Positions 11,157 to 22,146 are shown, numbered from the stretch's first letter. The stretch is 64,000 nucleotides of DNA from Hyphomicrobiales bacterium (GCA_027484605.1 JAIXSR010000035.1:1-64000), one strand, 5' to 3'. Numbers and translations are program-made. The notes: a model not told the origin generated them from the letters alone.

Positions 11157-13427
11157 ATGACGGATCAGACCCCTCCGGCAAATGAAGAGGCGCGCTCCCA
11201 GGCAGCCCCGCTCCTGCCGGCAGCCGGCCTGGTCGATGAGCCCGTCGGCTCCTGGTGGGCGCCGACCATTGTCGGCATCGCGCTGGCTGCAGCCATCGGC
11301 ACCTTCCTGTTCCTGCTCGGCTCCTTCGGCGTCGAGCCGAACGAGACAGCCGTGCTGGTCCTGCTCGGCATCGATGTCCTGCTCATTCTCGCGCTGTTCG
11401 GGCTGGTGATCCGCCAGTTGCTGCGCCTCCGGCGGGCCAACCAGGCCGGGCTGGCCGGCGCGCGCCTGCACAGGCGCGTCGTCGCCCTGTTCAGCCTCGT
11501 CGCTGCTGTCCCGACCACCCTTGTGGCCGGCGCCGGAATCATCGCGCTCGAACGCGGCCTGACGCCATGGTTCTCCGGCGATCTGCGGGCGCTGGTGCAG
11601 AATGCCGAGCTGATCTCGCGCAATTTCCAGCAGCAGATCTGCCAGAATATCGGCCGCGAACTCCGGTTGATGGCGAACGACCTCGACCGCACCAATGCCT
11701 CCGGCTTCTTCCTCGGCAACACGGCCGGCTTCCAGGCCTTCTTCAACGGGCGAGCCGTGGCCCTGGGCTTTCCCTATGCCGTGATCTTCAAGGATGACGG
11801 AACCATGGTCGAACAGGCGAAAGTGGAGGGGCGGAAGATCGAGCCACCCACCGTCTCGCCCGAGGATTTCCGCTATGCCGCGACGGACGAGATTCCCTGC
11901 CTTTTCACCCGAGAGGCGATCGGCGGGCTGATCAAGCTCCGGGATTTCGGCCCCGATTCCTACCTCATGGTCGCACGCGGCATCGATCCGCGCATGCTGG
12001 AATTCCCGGTCGTCGCCCGTTCGGGCGTGCTGCAATACCAGGTGCTCGAGGCCCGCCGGAACGCGACCCAATACGGCATCGCGCTGGTCTTCGTGCTGCT
12101 GACGCTGATCGGCCTGCTCGCATCCGTCCTGCTCGGCCTCGGCTTCTCCGACCGGCTGGTCGACCCGATCCGCCGGCTCATGCAGGCGACCGACCAGGTC
12201 TCTGCCGGGAATCTCTACGTTCAGGTTCCCCTGTCCAAGATGGGCAATGACCTCAGCCAGCTTGGTGCGACCTTCAACAACATGACCACCGTCCTGCGCG
12301 AACAGCATTCCAGCCTCAGCGAGGCCAATGCGCTCATCGACCGGCGCCGCCGCTTCATGGAGGCGGTTCTCGCCGGCGTGCCGGCCGGCGTGGTCGGGCT
12401 CGACATGGAAGGCCGTGTCAGCCTGATCAACCCCATGGCCCGGCAGATCCTCGGCATCGGCGAGCGCGAGGTCCATGGCCAGCGGATGGGAGAGGTCTTC
12501 CCGGAAATCTCCGGCTTCATCGAGGAGGGCCGCCAGGGCGGCACCCGCATCCAGCAGGACGAGATCCGCATCCAGCGCAAGACGCTGGAACGCATCCTCT
12601 CGGTCCGCCTTACGGGCGATTCCGCAGGCGGGCAGGTGGTGACGCTGGATGACATCACCGAACTCGTCACCGCGCAGCGCACCTCGGCCTGGGCGGATGT
12701 CGCGCGGCGCATCGCCCACGAGATCAAGAACCCGCTGACGCCGATCCAGCTCTCGGCCGAGCGCATCCGCCGGAAATTCGGGAAGGTCATCGTCGAGGAC
12801 CGCCATGTCTTCGATCAATGCACCGACACGATCATCCGCCAGGTCGACGACATCAAGCGCATGGTCGACGAATTCTCTTCTTTCGCCCGGATGCCCAAGC
12901 CGCAGCCGACCGAGGATGATGTCGTCAAGACCTTGCGCGAGGTCAGCTTCATGATGCGCGTCGGCAATCCCGGCATCGAGTTCGACGAGGCCCTGCCGGA
13001 AGCCGGTCTCTCGGCCCGGTTCGACCGCCGCCTGATCGCGCAGGCCGTGCAGAACCTGATGAAGAATGCCTGCGAATCCATCGCAGAATCCCCCGCCGGT
13101 GCGGCAGGGCAGGGGCGCGTGGCGCTCTCGCTCTCCAGCGTGTCGTCCGAATGGGTGGCCATCGACATCCGCGACAATGGCAAGGGCTTCCCGGTCGAGG
13201 GCCGGCAGCGCCTGCTCGAACCCTACATGACGACCCGCGAGGGCGGCACCGGGCTCGGCCTGCCGATCGTGGCGAAGATCTTCGAAGACCATGGCGGCCG
13301 GATCGAATTGCTCGACCCCCCCGTCGAAGACGGAATCCAGCCCCCCGGCGCGCTGGTCCGGATCCATCTGCCCCGCACCCTGGCCGCTTCCGGCCTTGCG
13401 GATCCGAAGCCGATTGAAGGAAAGTGA
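11157..13427 (+). CDS. ntrY: Membrane sensor kinase NtrY
   Basis: A 756-residue kinase that works with NtrX in nitrogen and redox signalling. It has three N-terminal membrane segments (about 38-60, 65-88, 105-128), an extracytoplasmic region with two or three cysteines (CQN near 160 and CLF near 245), a fourth membrane segment (about 302-324), HAMP (325-378), PAS (about 400-500), H-box [17 protein letters not shown], and an ATPase with DNGKGFP and GTGLGLPIV. The C-terminal ATP-binding elements are intact. It is separated from ntrC by 162 bp, so it may have its own promoter. It is followed at one base by ntrX. Confidence 0.95.
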   Translation: MTDQTPPANEEARSQAAPLLPAAGLVDEPVGSWWAPTIVGIALAAAIGTFLFLLGSFGVEPNETAVLVLLGIDVLLILALFGLVIRQLLRLRRANQAGLAGARLHRRVVALFSLVAAVPTTLVAGAGIIALERGLTPWFSGDLRALVQNAELISRNFQQQICQNIGRELRLMANDLDRTNASGFFLGNTAGFQAFFNGRAVALGFPYAVIFKDDGTMVEQAKVEGRKIEPPTVSPEDFRYAATDEIPCLFTREAIGGLIKLRDFGPDSYLMVARGIDPRMLEFPVVARSGVLQYQVLEARRNATQYGIALVFVLLTLIGLLASVLLGLGFSDRLVDPIRRLMQATDQVSAGNLYVQVPLSKMGNDLSQLGATFNNMTTVLREQHSSLSEANALIDRRRRFMEAVLAGVPAGVVGLDMEGRVSLINPMARQILGIGEREVHGQRMGEVFPEISGFIEEGRQGGTRIQQDEIRIQRKTLERILSVRLTGDSAGGQVVTLDDITELVTAQRTSAWADVARRIAHEIKNPLTPIQLSAERIRRKFGKVIVEDRHVFDQCTDTIIRQVDDIKRMVDEFSSFARMPKPQPTEDDVVKTLREVSFMMRVGNPGIEFDEALPEAGLSARFDRRLIAQAVQNLMKNACESIAESPAGAAGQGRVALSLSSVSSEWVAIDIRDNGKGFPVEGRQRLLEPYMTTREGGTGLGLPIVAKIFEDHGGRIELLDPPVEDGIQPPGALVRIHLPRTLAASGLADPKPIEGK

Positions 13428-13428
13428 C

Positions 13429-14796
13429 ATGGCAGGCGATATTCTGATCGTCGACGACGAAGCCGATATCCGCGAACTCGTGGCGGGTATCCTCGACGAC
13501 GAAGGGTATACGACACGCACGGCCCGGCATGCCGACGAGGCATTGGCCGCCATCGAGGCGCGCCGGCCCAACCTGATCTTCCTCGACATCTGGATCCAGG
13601 GCAGCCGGCTCGACGGCCTGCAGCTGCTCGAGGTGATCAAGGAACAGCACCCGGAAATCCCGATCGTGATGATTTCCGGCCATGGCAATATCGAGACGGC
13701 GGTCGCCGCCATCAAGCAGGGCGCCTACGACTTCATCGAGAAGCCCTTCAAGGCCGACCGACTCGTCCTCGTGGCGCGGCGGGCGCTGGAAGCCATGGCG
13801 CTCAAGCGAGAGATCAAGGACCTGAAGACCCGCTCCGGCGTGCCGGACGGGATTGTCGGCACATCCACCGTCATCTCGCAGCTGCGCCAGCAGATCGAGC
13901 GCGTGGCGCCCACCAATGCCCGCGTGATGATCAGTGGCCCGCCCGGCGCCGGCAAGGAACTGGCGGCCCGGAGTCTCCACCTGATTTCCGCCCGGTCGGC
14001 CGGCCCCTTCGTCGTCATCAATGCGGCGGCCATCACGCCGGAGCGGATGGAGGAAGCGCTGTTCGGCGTCGAGGGCGGGAAGGGCAAGGCGGCCCGCCGC
14101 ATCGGCGCGCTGGAGGAAGCCCATGGTGGCTCGCTCTTCATCGACGAGATCGCGGACATGCCGCGCGAGACGCAGAACAAGATCCTCCGTGTGCTTGTCG
14201 ACCAGAATTTCCAGCGCGTCGACGGCAATGCCCGGGTCCATGTGGATGTCCGGATCATCTCCTCGACCAGCCGGGACCTGCAGGAGGAAATCGCCGCCGG
14301 GCGCTTCCGCGAGGATCTCTACCATCGCCTCGGCGTGGTCCCGATCCGCGTTCCCGCTCTGGCCGAGCGGCGCGAGGATATCCCGGACCTGATCGACCAT
14401 TTCATGCAGCAGATCGCGGTGGCTTCCGGCCTGCCGAGGCGACGCATTGCCATGGACGCCATGGCGATCCTGCAGACGCATGACTGGCCGGGCAATGTCC
14501 GGCAGCTGCGCAACAATGTCGAACGGCTGATGATCCTCGCCGCAGGCGATCCGAGCCAGGAAGTCACGGCCGAGATGCTGCCGCAGGATGTCGGCTCCTC
14601 GGCACCAGTGACGCCGAGCGGGGCAGGGGGCGAGCGCCTGCTCTCGATGGCCCTGCGGGAGGCGCGCGAGGTTTTCGAGCGCGAATATCTCATCGCCCAG
14701 ATCAACCGGTTCGGCGGCAATATCTCGCGCACGGCGGAATTTGTCGGCATGGAACGCTCCGCCTTGCACAGGAAACTGAAATCCCTCGGAATCTGA
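13429..14796 (+). CDS. ntrX: Response regulator NtrX
   Basis: A 455-residue NtrC-family regulator, partner of NtrY. The receiver has Asp53 in FLDIWIQGSRLDG, the NtrX-type extended loop. The AAA+ domain has GPPGAGKE and FIDEIADMP, but where NtrC has GAFTGA this protein reads LFGVEGGKGKAARRIGALEE, so the sigma-54 contact loop is absent. The C-terminus is a Fis-type HTH (ISRTAEFVGMERSALHRKLK). Loss of GAFTGA is usual for alphaproteobacterial NtrX and suggests action at sigma-70 promoters. AAGGAAAG precedes the ATG, which follows the ntrY stop by one base. Confidence 0.95.
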   Translation: MAGDILIVDDEADIRELVAGILDDEGYTTRTARHADEALAAIEARRPNLIFLDIWIQGSRLDGLQLLEVIKEQHPEIPIVMISGHGNIETAVAAIKQGAYDFIEKPFKADRLVLVARRALEAMALKREIKDLKTRSGVPDGIVGTSTVISQLRQQIERVAPTNARVMISGPPGAGKELAARSLHLISARSAGPFVVINAAAITPERMEEALFGVEGGKGKAARRIGALEEAHGGSLFIDEIADMPRETQNKILRVLVDQNFQRVDGNARVHVDVRIISSTSRDLQEEIAAGRFREDLYHRLGVVPIRVPALAERREDIPDLIDHFMQQIAVASGLPRRRIAMDAMAILQTHDWPGNVRQLRNNVERLMILAAGDPSQEVTAEMLPQDVGSSAPVTPSGAGGERLLSMALREAREVFEREYLIAQINRFGGNISRTAEFVGMERSALHRKLKSLGI

Positions 14797-14860
14797 GCGG
14801 CTTAAGGGATTGCTGCATTTTCAGGCGGGGCGAATGTTGAAAAATACAATGGTCGCGCTC

Positions 14861-14891
14861 TTGGAATTTCGGCGAATTCATGCAGGATAAT
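14861..14891 (+). promoter_or_regulatory. Candidate sigma-70-type promoter for hfq
   Basis: TTGGAA at 14861-14866 and GATAAT at 14886-14891, spaced by 19 bases, in the AT-richer part of the 226-bp ntrX-hfq spacer. The spacing is longer than optimal, so this is only a candidate. It would give an hfq leader of about 125 nt. Confidence 0.28.
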
Positions 14892-15022
14892 AGACAAAGG
14901 TTGCAGCGCAGCAATTTTGGGCAATATCCGTGCTGCGGGTATTGGCTTGGGGGGCGGTCCGAGGCATCCGGAGGGGTGGATCCGGAGGCCGCATCGGGCG
15001 CCGCATAAGCAGGTGAAGAAGA

Positions 15023-15265
15023 ATGGCGACGGAACGTACACCGAGTCTTCAAGACAATTTTCTCAATCACGTCCGCAAGAACAAGATCTCGGTCACGATC
15101 TTTCTGGTCAATGGCGTGAAACTTCAGGGTGCGGTGACGTGGTTCGACAACTTCTGCGTTCTGCTGAAGCGTGACGGAGTGTCGCAGCTCGTCTACAAGC
15201 ATGCGATCTCGACCATCATGCCGGCCTCGCCGATCCATCTGCCCGGCCCGAACGACGAAGAGTGA
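15023..15265 (+). CDS. hfq: RNA chaperone Hfq
   Basis: An 80-residue Sm-fold protein. It has the Sm1 motif ([26 protein letters not shown] region) and the Sm2 motif YKHAISTI, with the distal and proximal face residues expected for Hfq. It forms a hexamer that pairs small RNAs with mRNAs, and in rhizobia it also acts on nif regulation. GAAGAAG precedes the ATG. The stop overlaps the hflX start, the conserved hfq-hflX arrangement. Confidence 0.98.
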   Translation: MATERTPSLQDNFLNHVRKNKISVTIFLVNGVKLQGAVTWFDNFCVLLKRDGVSQLVYKHAISTIMPASPIHLPGPNDEE

Positions 15266-16680
15266 CGCGCTCCATCACCCCGGATACCGACATCCCGGCC
15301 GAGACGCCGCCTGCTGCGAAGGTCCCCCGGAAGAAGGGGGCTGCCTTCGAGCCGGAAAAGGCCATTGCCACCCGCACGCGGACATTGGTGATCGGGCCCT
15401 ATCTCAACGCGAATGTGCCGGGCGCCGCGCCGATGCTGCGCAGCACCGAAGCGCGCCTGGAGGAAGCGGTCGGCCTGACCATGGCGATCGACCTGAGCAT
15501 TGTCGGCTCGGTCATGGTTCCGCTCCGGCAGACCCGGCCCGCCACCTATCTCGGGCAAGGCAAGGTCGAGGATCTCGCAGCCAGGATCGCAGCCGAGGAA
15601 ATCGGCCTCGTCATGGTGGATTGCGCGCTCAGTCCCGTGCAGCAACGCAATCTCGAACAGGCCTTCAAGGCCAAGGTCATCGACCGGACCGGCCTCATCC
15701 TCGAGATTTTCGGCCGCCGCGCCTCGACGCGGGAAGGGCGCCTGCAGGTCGAACTGGCCCATCTGGCTTACCAGAAATCGCGGCTCGTCCGCTCATGGAC
15801 CCATCTCGAACGCCAGCGCGGCGGCTTCGGCTTCCTCGGCGGACCGGGCGAAACCCAGATCGAGACCGACCGCCGGCTGATCCAGGAGCGGATGACGCGC
15901 ATCGAGCGCGACCTCGAGGATGTGAAGCGCACGCGCGGCCTTCATCGCGCCAGCCGCAGCAAGGTGCCGTATCCGACGATCGCGCTCGTCGGCTATACCA
16001 ATGCCGGAAAATCCAGCCTTTTCAACCGCCTGACGGCGGCCGAAGTGCTGGCAAAGGACATGCTCTTCGCCACGCTCGATCCCACCACGCGGGCCATTGC
16101 CTTGCCCCATGGGCTGAAAGTGGTGCTTTCCGATACGGTCGGCTTCATTTCCGACCTGCCGACCCAGCTCGTCGCCGCCTTCCGCGCCACGCTGGAAGAC
16201 GTGATCTCCGCCGAGATCATCCTCCATGTCCGAGACATCGCCAACCCGGATACGGAGGCGCAGGAAATGGATGTCCGCCAGGTCCTGGCCGATCTCGGAA
16301 TCAGCGGCGCGGCCGAACGGCGGATCATCGAGGTCTGGAACAAGTCTGATCTGCTGCCTACCGCCGAGGCCCAGCGGCTTGCCGGCGTCGCCGGGCGCCG
16401 GGGCGAGGGGGCTCCGGTGCTGGTTTCCGCCCTGACCGGGCAGGGTGTGCCGACCCTGATGGCCGAGATCGAGCGGCGCCTCTCCGGCGGCCGCGATACC
16501 TATGCGCTCAGCCTCCCGGCCGAAGATGGCGCTGGCCTCGCCTGGCTCTACAGCCATGCAGAAGTGCTGACCCGACGCTCCAGCCGCACCGGAACCGTCT
16601 CGTTGCGCATCCGGATCGGCCGCGAGGAAGCCGGCCGGCTGCTGCGGCGGTTCCCGAAGGCGCGGCACGTTATCGCCTGA
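15262..16680 (+). CDS. hflX: GTPase HflX
   Basis: A 472-residue ribosome-associated GTPase that splits stalled 70S ribosomes. An N-terminal HflX domain (about 40-215) ends in [13 protein letters not shown], and a coiled helical linker follows. The G domain has G1 [10 protein letters not shown]3 [10 protein letters not shown] and G4 NKSD. It begins with GTG at 15262, which overlaps the hfq TGA (GTGA), so the two are translationally coupled. A basic N-terminal extension ([18 protein letters not shown]) is present and is variable in the family. Confidence 0.96.
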   Translation: MTRSITPDTDIPAETPPAAKVPRKKGAAFEPEKAIATRTRTLVIGPYLNANVPGAAPMLRSTEARLEEAVGLTMAIDLSIVGSVMVPLRQTRPATYLGQGKVEDLAARIAAEEIGLVMVDCALSPVQQRNLEQAFKAKVIDRTGLILEIFGRRASTREGRLQVELAHLAYQKSRLVRSWTHLERQRGGFGFLGGPGETQIETDRRLIQERMTRIERDLEDVKRTRGLHRASRSKVPYPTIALVGYTNAGKSSLFNRLTAAEVLAKDMLFATLDPTTRAIALPHGLKVVLSDTVGFISDLPTQLVAAFRATLEDVISAEIILHVRDIANPDTEAQEMDVRQVLADLGISGAAERRIIEVWNKSDLLPTAEAQRLAGVAGRRGEGAPVLVSALTGQGVPTLMAEIERRLSGGRDTYALSLPAEDGAGLAWLYSHAEVLTRRSSRTGTVSLRIRIGREEAGRLLRRFPKARHVIA

Positions 16681-16682
16681 TT

Positions 16683-17528
16683 TCAGGCGGCCGCGACTGC
16701 GGCCTTTTCAAGCCCCTTCGCTTCGTGCCAGAGCGCGTCCATCTCCTCGAGGCTGGCCTCGGCCAGGCTGATCCCGCGGGCCGCCAGACCGGCCTCGATA
16801 TGCCGGAAACGCCGGCAGAATTTCACATTGGCATCGCCCAGCGCCGCTTCAGGCTCGATATCGCCATGCCGCGCGAGATTGGCGATCACGAAGAGCATGT
16901 CGCCGATCTCCTCCTGCAGATGCGCGCGGTCGCCCTGATCGAGCGCTTCCTCGACCTCGGCAATCTCCTCGCGAAGCTTGGCAAGAACCGCGCGCGGATC
17001 GTTCCAGTCGAACCCGACCGTGCCGGCCTTCTTCTGCAACTTGACCGCTCGGGTGAGGGCGGGCATCACCCGCGGCACATCATCCAGCAGGCTCGCGGCG
17101 GGCGCATCATGGCCCGGACCGGCCCCGGCCTTGCGGGCCTGCTTCTCGGCCCGTTCCTCGGCCTTGATTGATTCCCACAGCGCCTTGACCAGCCCAGGAT
17201 TGCCGGCGGAGCGATCGCCAAAGACATGCGGATGCCGGCGGATCAGCTTCCGCGTGATCGCCTCGACGACGTCGGCAAAGGCGAAATGACCGGCTTCCTC
17301 GGCCATCTGCGCATGGAACACGACCTGAAGCAGCAAGTCGCCAAGCTCGTCGCAGAGATCGACCATATCGTTCCGGGCAATCGCATCCGCCACTTCATAG
17401 GCTTCCTCGACCGTGTAAGGCGCGATGCTCGCAAAATCCTGCTCGATATCCCAGGGGCAGCCGGTCTTCCGATCCCGCAGGGCCGCCATGATGGCTAGGA
17501 GATCCTGGATGTTTCTGGACGGCGTCAT
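16683..17528 (-). CDS. mazG: Nucleoside triphosphate pyrophosphohydrolase MazG
   Basis: A 281-residue protein with two tandem MazG folds. The N-terminal repeat has CPWDIEQ and [10 protein letters not shown]...[15 protein letters not shown]. The C-terminal repeat has VGFDW and [13 protein letters not shown]...[16 protein letters not shown]. The EExxE and ExxD metal sites are intact in both. It hydrolyses NTPs to NMP and PPi as housecleaning, with ties to ppGpp. I chose the ATG at 17528 because GGAG lies five bases upstream; an in-frame ATG at 17546 lacks a ribosome site. It is convergent with hflX with only two bases between stops. Confidence 0.95.
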   Translation of the reverse strand: MTPSRNIQDLLAIMAALRDRKTGCPWDIEQDFASIAPYTVEEAYEVADAIARNDMVDLCDELGDLLLQVVFHAQMAEEAGHFAFADVVEAITRKLIRRHPHVFGDRSAGNPGLVKALWESIKAEERAEKQARKAGAGPGHDAPAASLLDDVPRVMPALTRAVKLQKKAGTVGFDWNDPRAVLAKLREEIAEVEEALDQGDRAHLQEEIGDMLFVIANLARHGDIEPEAALGDANVKFCRRFRHIEAGLAARGISLAEASLEEMDALWHEAKGLEKAAVAAA

Positions 17529-17632
17529 GGGCACTCCGGAAGCCATGGTTCAGGCCATGCCGGCAGGCGCGCCGACAGAGGGGAAGCGGCAGAGGAAGCC
17601 GAAGCGCGGCCCGCGTCAATCCCGAGACTTGA

Positions 17633-17656
17633 TTCGCATAAGACATATTATGGAAC
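17633..17656. promoter_or_regulatory. AT-rich imperfect palindrome in the mazG upstream region
   Basis: TTCGCATAA (17633-17641) and TTATGGAAC (17648-17656) form an imperfect inverted repeat with a perfect core CATAA-6-TTATG. It is the most AT-rich spot in the 300-bp gene-free stretch 17529-17828, which lies upstream of mazG and beyond the end of the MBL gene. The rest of that stretch holds no convincing gene. It may be an operator or part of the mazG promoter. Confidence 0.35.
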
Positions 17657-17828
17657 TACCAGAACATCAGGAACCGCTATCCTTCGCCCATGAACGCTCC
17701 TCTTTTCAATCGCTATTTCTGATAGTTACGCCCGCTTCTTGATGCATCTCGCACGATGCCCTTCCAAGTCAGGAAGCGCACGCCCCATCCAAAGCCGGGC
17801 TGCAGAAACCCACCGGAGAATTTCCAGC

Positions 17829-18641
17829 TCAGCGCGCGTCGTTGTCGCCGAACGCCACGACCATGCCGTCATGCGCCGGCCGAATATGCGGCGGCAATTC
17901 GCGGACCAGCCGCCCGTAATCCAGATCGGTATGGAGATTGGTCAGCACGGCCTGTTGCGGCTGCATCCGGCCGATCCAGTCCAGCGCCTCGCCAAGGCTG
18001 AAATGCGTGCCATGCGGCAGATCGCGCAAGGCATCGATGATCCAGTGGCCGAGCCCCTCGAGATGCGGCACGCTCTCGTCCGGAATGGCGCTGACATCCG
18101 GCGTGTAAGCGAGATCGCCGATCCGGAAGCCCAAAGCCTCGATCGTGCCATGCTGGAGCGGAAAAGGCTGGAACCGGATCGGGCCGCCAGCACCATCGAT
18201 CTCGAATTTCCTATTACTATCAATAAGATGAGATGTCAAGATCGGCGGATAATCACTCCCCTCCGGCGTCTGGAAGCAATAGCCGAACCGCGCATAGAGC
18301 AGGTCCATCGTGCGCGAATCGGCATAGACCGGAATGCGGCGCCGCATGGCCAGCACCAAGGGCCGGAGATCATCGATCCCGTGGGTATGGTCGGCATGTT
18401 CATGCGTGAAGACCACCGCATCCAGCGCGCCGACCCCGGCATCGATCAGCTGCTCGCGCAGGTCCGGCGATGTGTCGACCAGCACCCGCGTCACGCCTTC
18501 GGAGCCCGTCCGTTCGACCAGCACCGAACAGCGCCGGCGCCGGTTGCGCGGCTCGGTCGGGTCGCATTTGCCCCAGCCCTGGGCAACTCGCGGCACCCCG
18601 CCGGAGGAGCCGCAGCCGAGGATGATGACCCGCATCGCCAT
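17829..18641 (-). CDS. PhnP-like metallo-beta-lactamase-fold hydrolase
   Basis: A 270-residue MBL-fold phosphodiesterase-like protein. It begins with IILGCGSSGGVPR, the start strand of the PhnP/RNase Z branch, followed by the metal motif HEHADHTHGIDDL, a later Asp in DVSAIPD and TNLHTDLDYG at the end. PhnP cleaves cyclic ribose phosphates in phosphonate use, but here there are no phn genes. It lies three bases after tatD and closes the rlpA-to-tatD gene run, as in many rhizobia. The physiological substrate is unknown. Confidence 0.85.
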   Translation of the reverse strand: MAMRVIILGCGSSGGVPRVAQGWGKCDPTEPRNRRRRCSVLVERTGSEGVTRVLVDTSPDLREQLIDAGVGALDAVVFTHEHADHTHGIDDLRPLVLAMRRRIPVYADSRTMDLLYARFGYCFQTPEGSDYPPILTSHLIDSNRKFEIDGAGGPIRFQPFPLQHGTIEALGFRIGDLAYTPDVSAIPDESVPHLEGLGHWIIDALRDLPHGTHFSLGEALDWIGRMQPQQAVLTNLHTDLDYGRLVRELPPHIRPAHDGMVVAFGDNDAR

Positions 18642-18644
18642 GGC

Positions 18645-19439
18645 TCAGACAGCCCCGGCAAGCCGGCTGAACAGCCGCTCGGTATTGGCCTCGAGGACCG
18701 GCGCCAGCGCCTCCAGCGGCCGCCCGCGAATGCTGGCCAGCACGGAAGCCGTATGGGCGGTGAAAGCCGGCTCGTTGCGCTTGCCGCGATGCGGCACCGG
18801 CGCGAGATAGGGTGCATCGGTCTCGACCAGCAGCCTTTCCTCCGGCGCCTCGGCGGCGATGGCGCGGAGATCCTCCGAATTCCGGAAGGTGAGAATGCCG
18901 GAAAACGAGAGATAGAGCCCGAGGGCCACGCCGCGCCGCGCCAGTTCGGCCCCGGAGGAGAAGCAATGCAGCACGGCCTTGAAGCGCCCGCGCGCCATCT
19001 CCTCCTCGAGAATGGCGATCATGTCGTCATCGGCCGCGCGGGCATGGATCACCAGCGGCAGGCCGGTGCGGCGCGCAGCCTCGATCTGCATCCGGAAGGA
19101 GGCGGCCTGCTGGTCGCGCGGGGACTTGTCGTAATGGTAGTCGAGGCCCCCTTCCCCGATCGCCACGCATTTCGGATGATCGGCAGCCTCCAGCACATCG
19201 GCCAGGGTGACATCCGTCTCCTCGGCCGCATTATGCGGATGCGTGCCGGCGGAGAACCAGACATTCGGAAACCGTTCCGCCAGCCCCCGGTAGGTTGCGA
19301 TCTTCCGGACGCGGGTCGAGATCGTGATCATGCGGTTCACACCGGCTGCGCCCGCACGCGCCACCACCGCCTCGATCTCGTCGCTGAAATCGGGGAAATC
19401 GAGATGGCAATGCGTATCGGTGAGAACGGGCAGCGTCAC
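18645..19439 (-). CDS. tatD: TatD-family deoxyribonuclease
   Basis: A 264-residue TIM-barrel metal-dependent hydrolase. The first metal site is [10 protein letters not shown] at the N-terminus, then [12 protein letters not shown] with Glu, [20 protein letters not shown] and the final ETDAPYLAP. TatD proteins are 3'-exonucleases on DNA and RNA. The start is a GTG at 19439 that overlaps the metG TGA (GTGA), with AGGAG upstream inside metG, so translation is coupled. The metG-tatD-MBL order is widely conserved. Confidence 0.93.
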   Translation of the reverse strand: MTLPVLTDTHCHLDFPDFSDEIEAVVARAGAAGVNRMITISTRVRKIATYRGLAERFPNVWFSAGTHPHNAAEETDVTLADVLEAADHPKCVAIGEGGLDYHYDKSPRDQQAASFRMQIEAARRTGLPLVIHARAADDDMIAILEEEMARGRFKAVLHCFSSGAELARRGVALGLYLSFSGILTFRNSEDLRAIAAEAPEERLLVETDAPYLAPVPHRGKRNEPAFTAHTASVLASIRGRPLEALAPVLEANTERLFSRLAGAV

Positions 19440-21001
19440 GCCCCCTCTCCTGCCGTTTCCGGCTCGACATAGCGCGGGAACAGGGCCGCAGGCGCCGGCA
19501 GGCCCGTGCCGGGCACCAGCGCATGCTTGGGCACGGCATGGGCGAACATCCGCCGGTCCGCCGGCACGGCCAGCAGATCGAGCAGCTTGGCGGCCGCGAT
19601 CGGGATGAAGGGCTGCGTGATGAGCCCGATTACCCTGAGCACTTCGGCCGTTGTCCAGAGCACGGTTTCCATCCGGGCCGGGTCGGTCTTGCGGAGCGCC
19701 CAGGGGGCCTGCGCCGCGAAATAGCGGTTGGTATCGCCGACAACCCGCCAGATATCGTTGAGGATGGCATGGAGCGCGAAGCTGTCCATATGCTTGCGGC
19801 CGCTGCCGGCCAAAGCATAGGCACTGGCGAGCAGCGTTTCCTCGTCGCCCGTCAGGGCATGACGCGGCGGCACCTTCGCCTCGCAATTCTTGTTGACCAT
19901 CGAAAGCGAGCGCTGGGCCAGATTGCCGAGATCATTGGCGAGATCGGCATTGAGCCGGCCCACGATCGCCTCATGGCTGTAGGAGCCATCCGCACCGAAG
20001 GGGATCTCGCGCAGGAAGAAATAGCGGAAGGCATCCAGCCCGTATTGCTGGCTCATCGCGATCGGATCGAGGACATTGCCAAGGGATTTCGACATCTTCT
20101 CGCCGCGATTGGTGAGAAAACCATGCCCGAAGACGCGTTTCGGCAGCGGCAGCCCGGCCGACATCAGCATGGCCGGCCAGATCACGGCATGGAACCGCAC
20201 GATGTCCTTGCCGATGATATGCACGCTGGCGGGCCAGTATGGCCAGCGCGGCGCCTGCTCGTCCGGGAAACCGGCCGCTGTGATGTAATTGGTCAGTGCA
20301 TCGACCCAGACATACATCACATGCTTCTCGTCCCCGGGCACCGGGATGCCCCAGGAGAAGGTCTTGCGGCTGATCGAGAGGTCCTCCAGCCCGCGCTCGA
20401 CGAAGCTCACCACCTCGTTCCGGCGGCTGTCCGGGCCGATATAGTCAGGCTGGCTGGCATAAAGCGCGAGCAGCTTGTCCTGATAGGCGGAGAGGCGGAA
20501 GAAATAGCTTTCCTCCTCCACCCATTCGACCGGCGCGCCGCTGGGCGCGAAGCGCTTGCCGCCCTCGCCGGTCGTCAGTTCCTTCTCGTCGAAGAAGGCC
20601 TCGTCGCGCACGGAATACCAGCCGGAATATTTCGACAGGTAGATGTCGCCATTGGCCTCCATCCGCCGCCAGATCGCCTGGCTCGCGGCATAATGCCGGG
20701 GCTCCGTCGTCCGGATGAAATCGTCATTCGTGGCATCGAGCGCCTTGCCCATGGCCCGGAAGGCCGCGGCATTGCGATCCGCAAGCTGGATCGGTGTCAG
20801 CCCCTCGCGCTCGGCCGTCTGCGCCATCTTGAGGCCATGCTCGTCCGTGCCGGTCAGGAAGAAGACGTCGCGTCCATCGAGCCGCATGAACCGCGCGATC
20901 GCATCCGAGGCCATGAGCTCATAGGCATGGCCGAGATGGGGAACGCCGTTCGGATAGGAAATCGCGGTGGTAATGAAGAAACGCTCGGTCACGTGGGTCA
21001 T
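19436..21001 (-). CDS. metG: Methionyl-tRNA synthetase
   Basis: A 521-residue class I synthetase. It has the HIGH-type motif PHLGHAYE near the N-terminus and KMSKS in [11 protein letters not shown]. It is the short form: I see no zinc-knuckle cysteines in the connective peptide and no C-terminal tRNA-binding (EMAP-like) domain, as is usual in alphaproteobacteria. The start MTHVTERFF at 21001 matches family N-termini; the ribosome site is weak. It lies 68 bp after holB. Confidence 0.96.
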   Translation of the reverse strand: MTHVTERFFITTAISYPNGVPHLGHAYELMASDAIARFMRLDGRDVFFLTGTDEHGLKMAQTAEREGLTPIQLADRNAAAFRAMGKALDATNDDFIRTTEPRHYAASQAIWRRMEANGDIYLSKYSGWYSVRDEAFFDEKELTTGEGGKRFAPSGAPVEWVEEESYFFRLSAYQDKLLALYASQPDYIGPDSRRNEVVSFVERGLEDLSISRKTFSWGIPVPGDEKHVMYVWVDALTNYITAAGFPDEQAPRWPYWPASVHIIGKDIVRFHAVIWPAMLMSAGLPLPKRVFGHGFLTNRGEKMSKSLGNVLDPIAMSQQYGLDAFRYFFLREIPFGADGSYSHEAIVGRLNADLANDLGNLAQRSLSMVNKNCEAKVPPRHALTGDEETLLASAYALAGSGRKHMDSFALHAILNDIWRVVGDTNRYFAAQAPWALRKTDPARMETVLWTTAEVLRVIGLITQPFIPIAAAKLLDLLAVPADRRMFAHAVPKHALVPGTGLPAPAALFPRYVEPETAGEGA

Positions 21002-21069
21002 CCTGGCTTGCCGGCTGGCACGACAGGCCATGCCGGAATCGGGCGCGCGGGGCGCCTTTTCTGTCTCTA

Positions 21070-22146
21070 TCAGCGCGCGCCGCCGGAAACCAGCGTCGAA
21101 AGCTCGTCGACAAGCGTGATCACATAGGCGCGGCGATCGAGGTTGAAGGCCTCCATCTGGCCGGCATTCTCCTGCATCCGGCTCCAGAATTCGGCGAGAT
21201 CCCGCGCGCCGGCAAGGTCGCCCGTGGCGATGGCGGCGCGGATGCGGCCATGGATCCAGCCCTCCATCCGCTCGAGCAGGTCGGGCAGCGCCTGTTCGGC
21301 GCCGCGCACGGCATCGGCCAGCTGGTCGATCTCTCGATGGAGCCGCTTCGGCAGGGCCTGCAGGATGGAATCCGTCAGCGCCAGGAAGCTCCGCAGCTTC
21401 GGATCGGCCAACCGCAAGGCGCGCTTCACCGAGCCCTCGGTCCATTCCGCCATGGCCGGATCAAGCGAGGCGCCGTTGACAAGTTCCGGCAGCATCGCCG
21501 CGAGATCCGAGGCATGCAGCGGCTGGAAGGGCAACACCCGGCAGCGCGAGCGGATCGTCGGCAGGAGCCGCTCTGGGTGATGCGAGACCATCAGGAACAT
21601 CGCCCGGGGTGGCGGCTCTTCCAGCGTCTTGAGGATGGCATTCGCGCTGGCGGAATTCAGGTCATCGACGGAATCGACAATGATGATCCGCCAGCCCCCG
21701 AATGCCGCGGTCTTGGAGAAGAGCCCCAGGGCCGCGCGTGTCTCCTCGACACCGATCTCGGCGGGGAACTTCTTTTCCTTGATCCTGTAGCGCCGCTTGA
21801 GCACGACAAGATCGGGATGGGCCTCGTTGGCCACGAGCTGTGCCGTCCGACTGGTCTCGCCCACGGCAAGGTCATGCGGCTCGCCGAGAAGGGCACCGCC
21901 GCGCTCGCCTTCCGCCAGCAGGAAGCGCGCGGCGCGGTAGGCGAAGGTCGCTTTGCCGATCCCTTCCGGTCCGGTCAGCAGGAAAGCGTGATGGAGGGTG
22001 CCGGCGCGGTAGAGCGCCAGGAATTCGGCCTCGGCCGCATGATGCCCGACCAGCCCCAGCATCGCGCGGGGATGTGGCAGATCGGCGGCCCGGTCGATCT
22101 CCGGCACTTCCGATGGCGGCAGGGAGAGGCGCGGCAGGCGAGGCAT
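21070..22146 (-). CDS. holB: DNA polymerase III subunit delta'
   Basis: A 358-residue clamp-loader AAA+ protein. It has the N-terminal [11 protein letters not shown]-loop-like [19 protein letters not shown], the [22 protein letters not shown] segment with the SRC-type sensor context, and [22 protein letters not shown] sequence. It forms the gamma complex that loads the beta clamp. There is no zinc module of the four-Cys gamma/delta' type that I can see, which is common in alphaproteobacterial delta'. The ATG at 22146 overlaps the tmk stop (TGATG). Confidence 0.93.
   Translation of the reverse strand: MPRLPRLSLPPSEVPEIDRAADLPHPRAMLGLVGHHAAEAEFLALYRAGTLHHAFLLTGPEGIGKATFAYRAARFLLAEGERGGALLGEPHDLAVGETSRTAQLVANEAHPDLVVLKRRYRIKEKKFPAEIGVEETRAALGLFSKTAAFGGWRIIIVDSVDDLNSASANAILKTLEEPPPRAMFLMVSHHPERLLPTIRSRCRVLPFQPLHASDLAAMLPELVNGASLDPAMAEWTEGSVKRALRLADPKLRSFLALTDSILQALPKRLHREIDQLADAVRGAEQALPDLLERMEGWIHGRIRAAIATGDLAGARDLAEFWSRMQENAGQMEAFNLDRRAYVITLVDELSTLVSGGAR

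Noticed and set aside
14021..14110. Possible defect in ntrX because GAFTGA is missing
   Set aside because: Absence of this loop is normal for alphaproteobacterial NtrX, so it is not a mutation.
17650..17742. Small plus-strand frame (MELPEHQEPL...) in the mazG upstream stretch
   Set aside because: No ribosome site and no recognisable domain.
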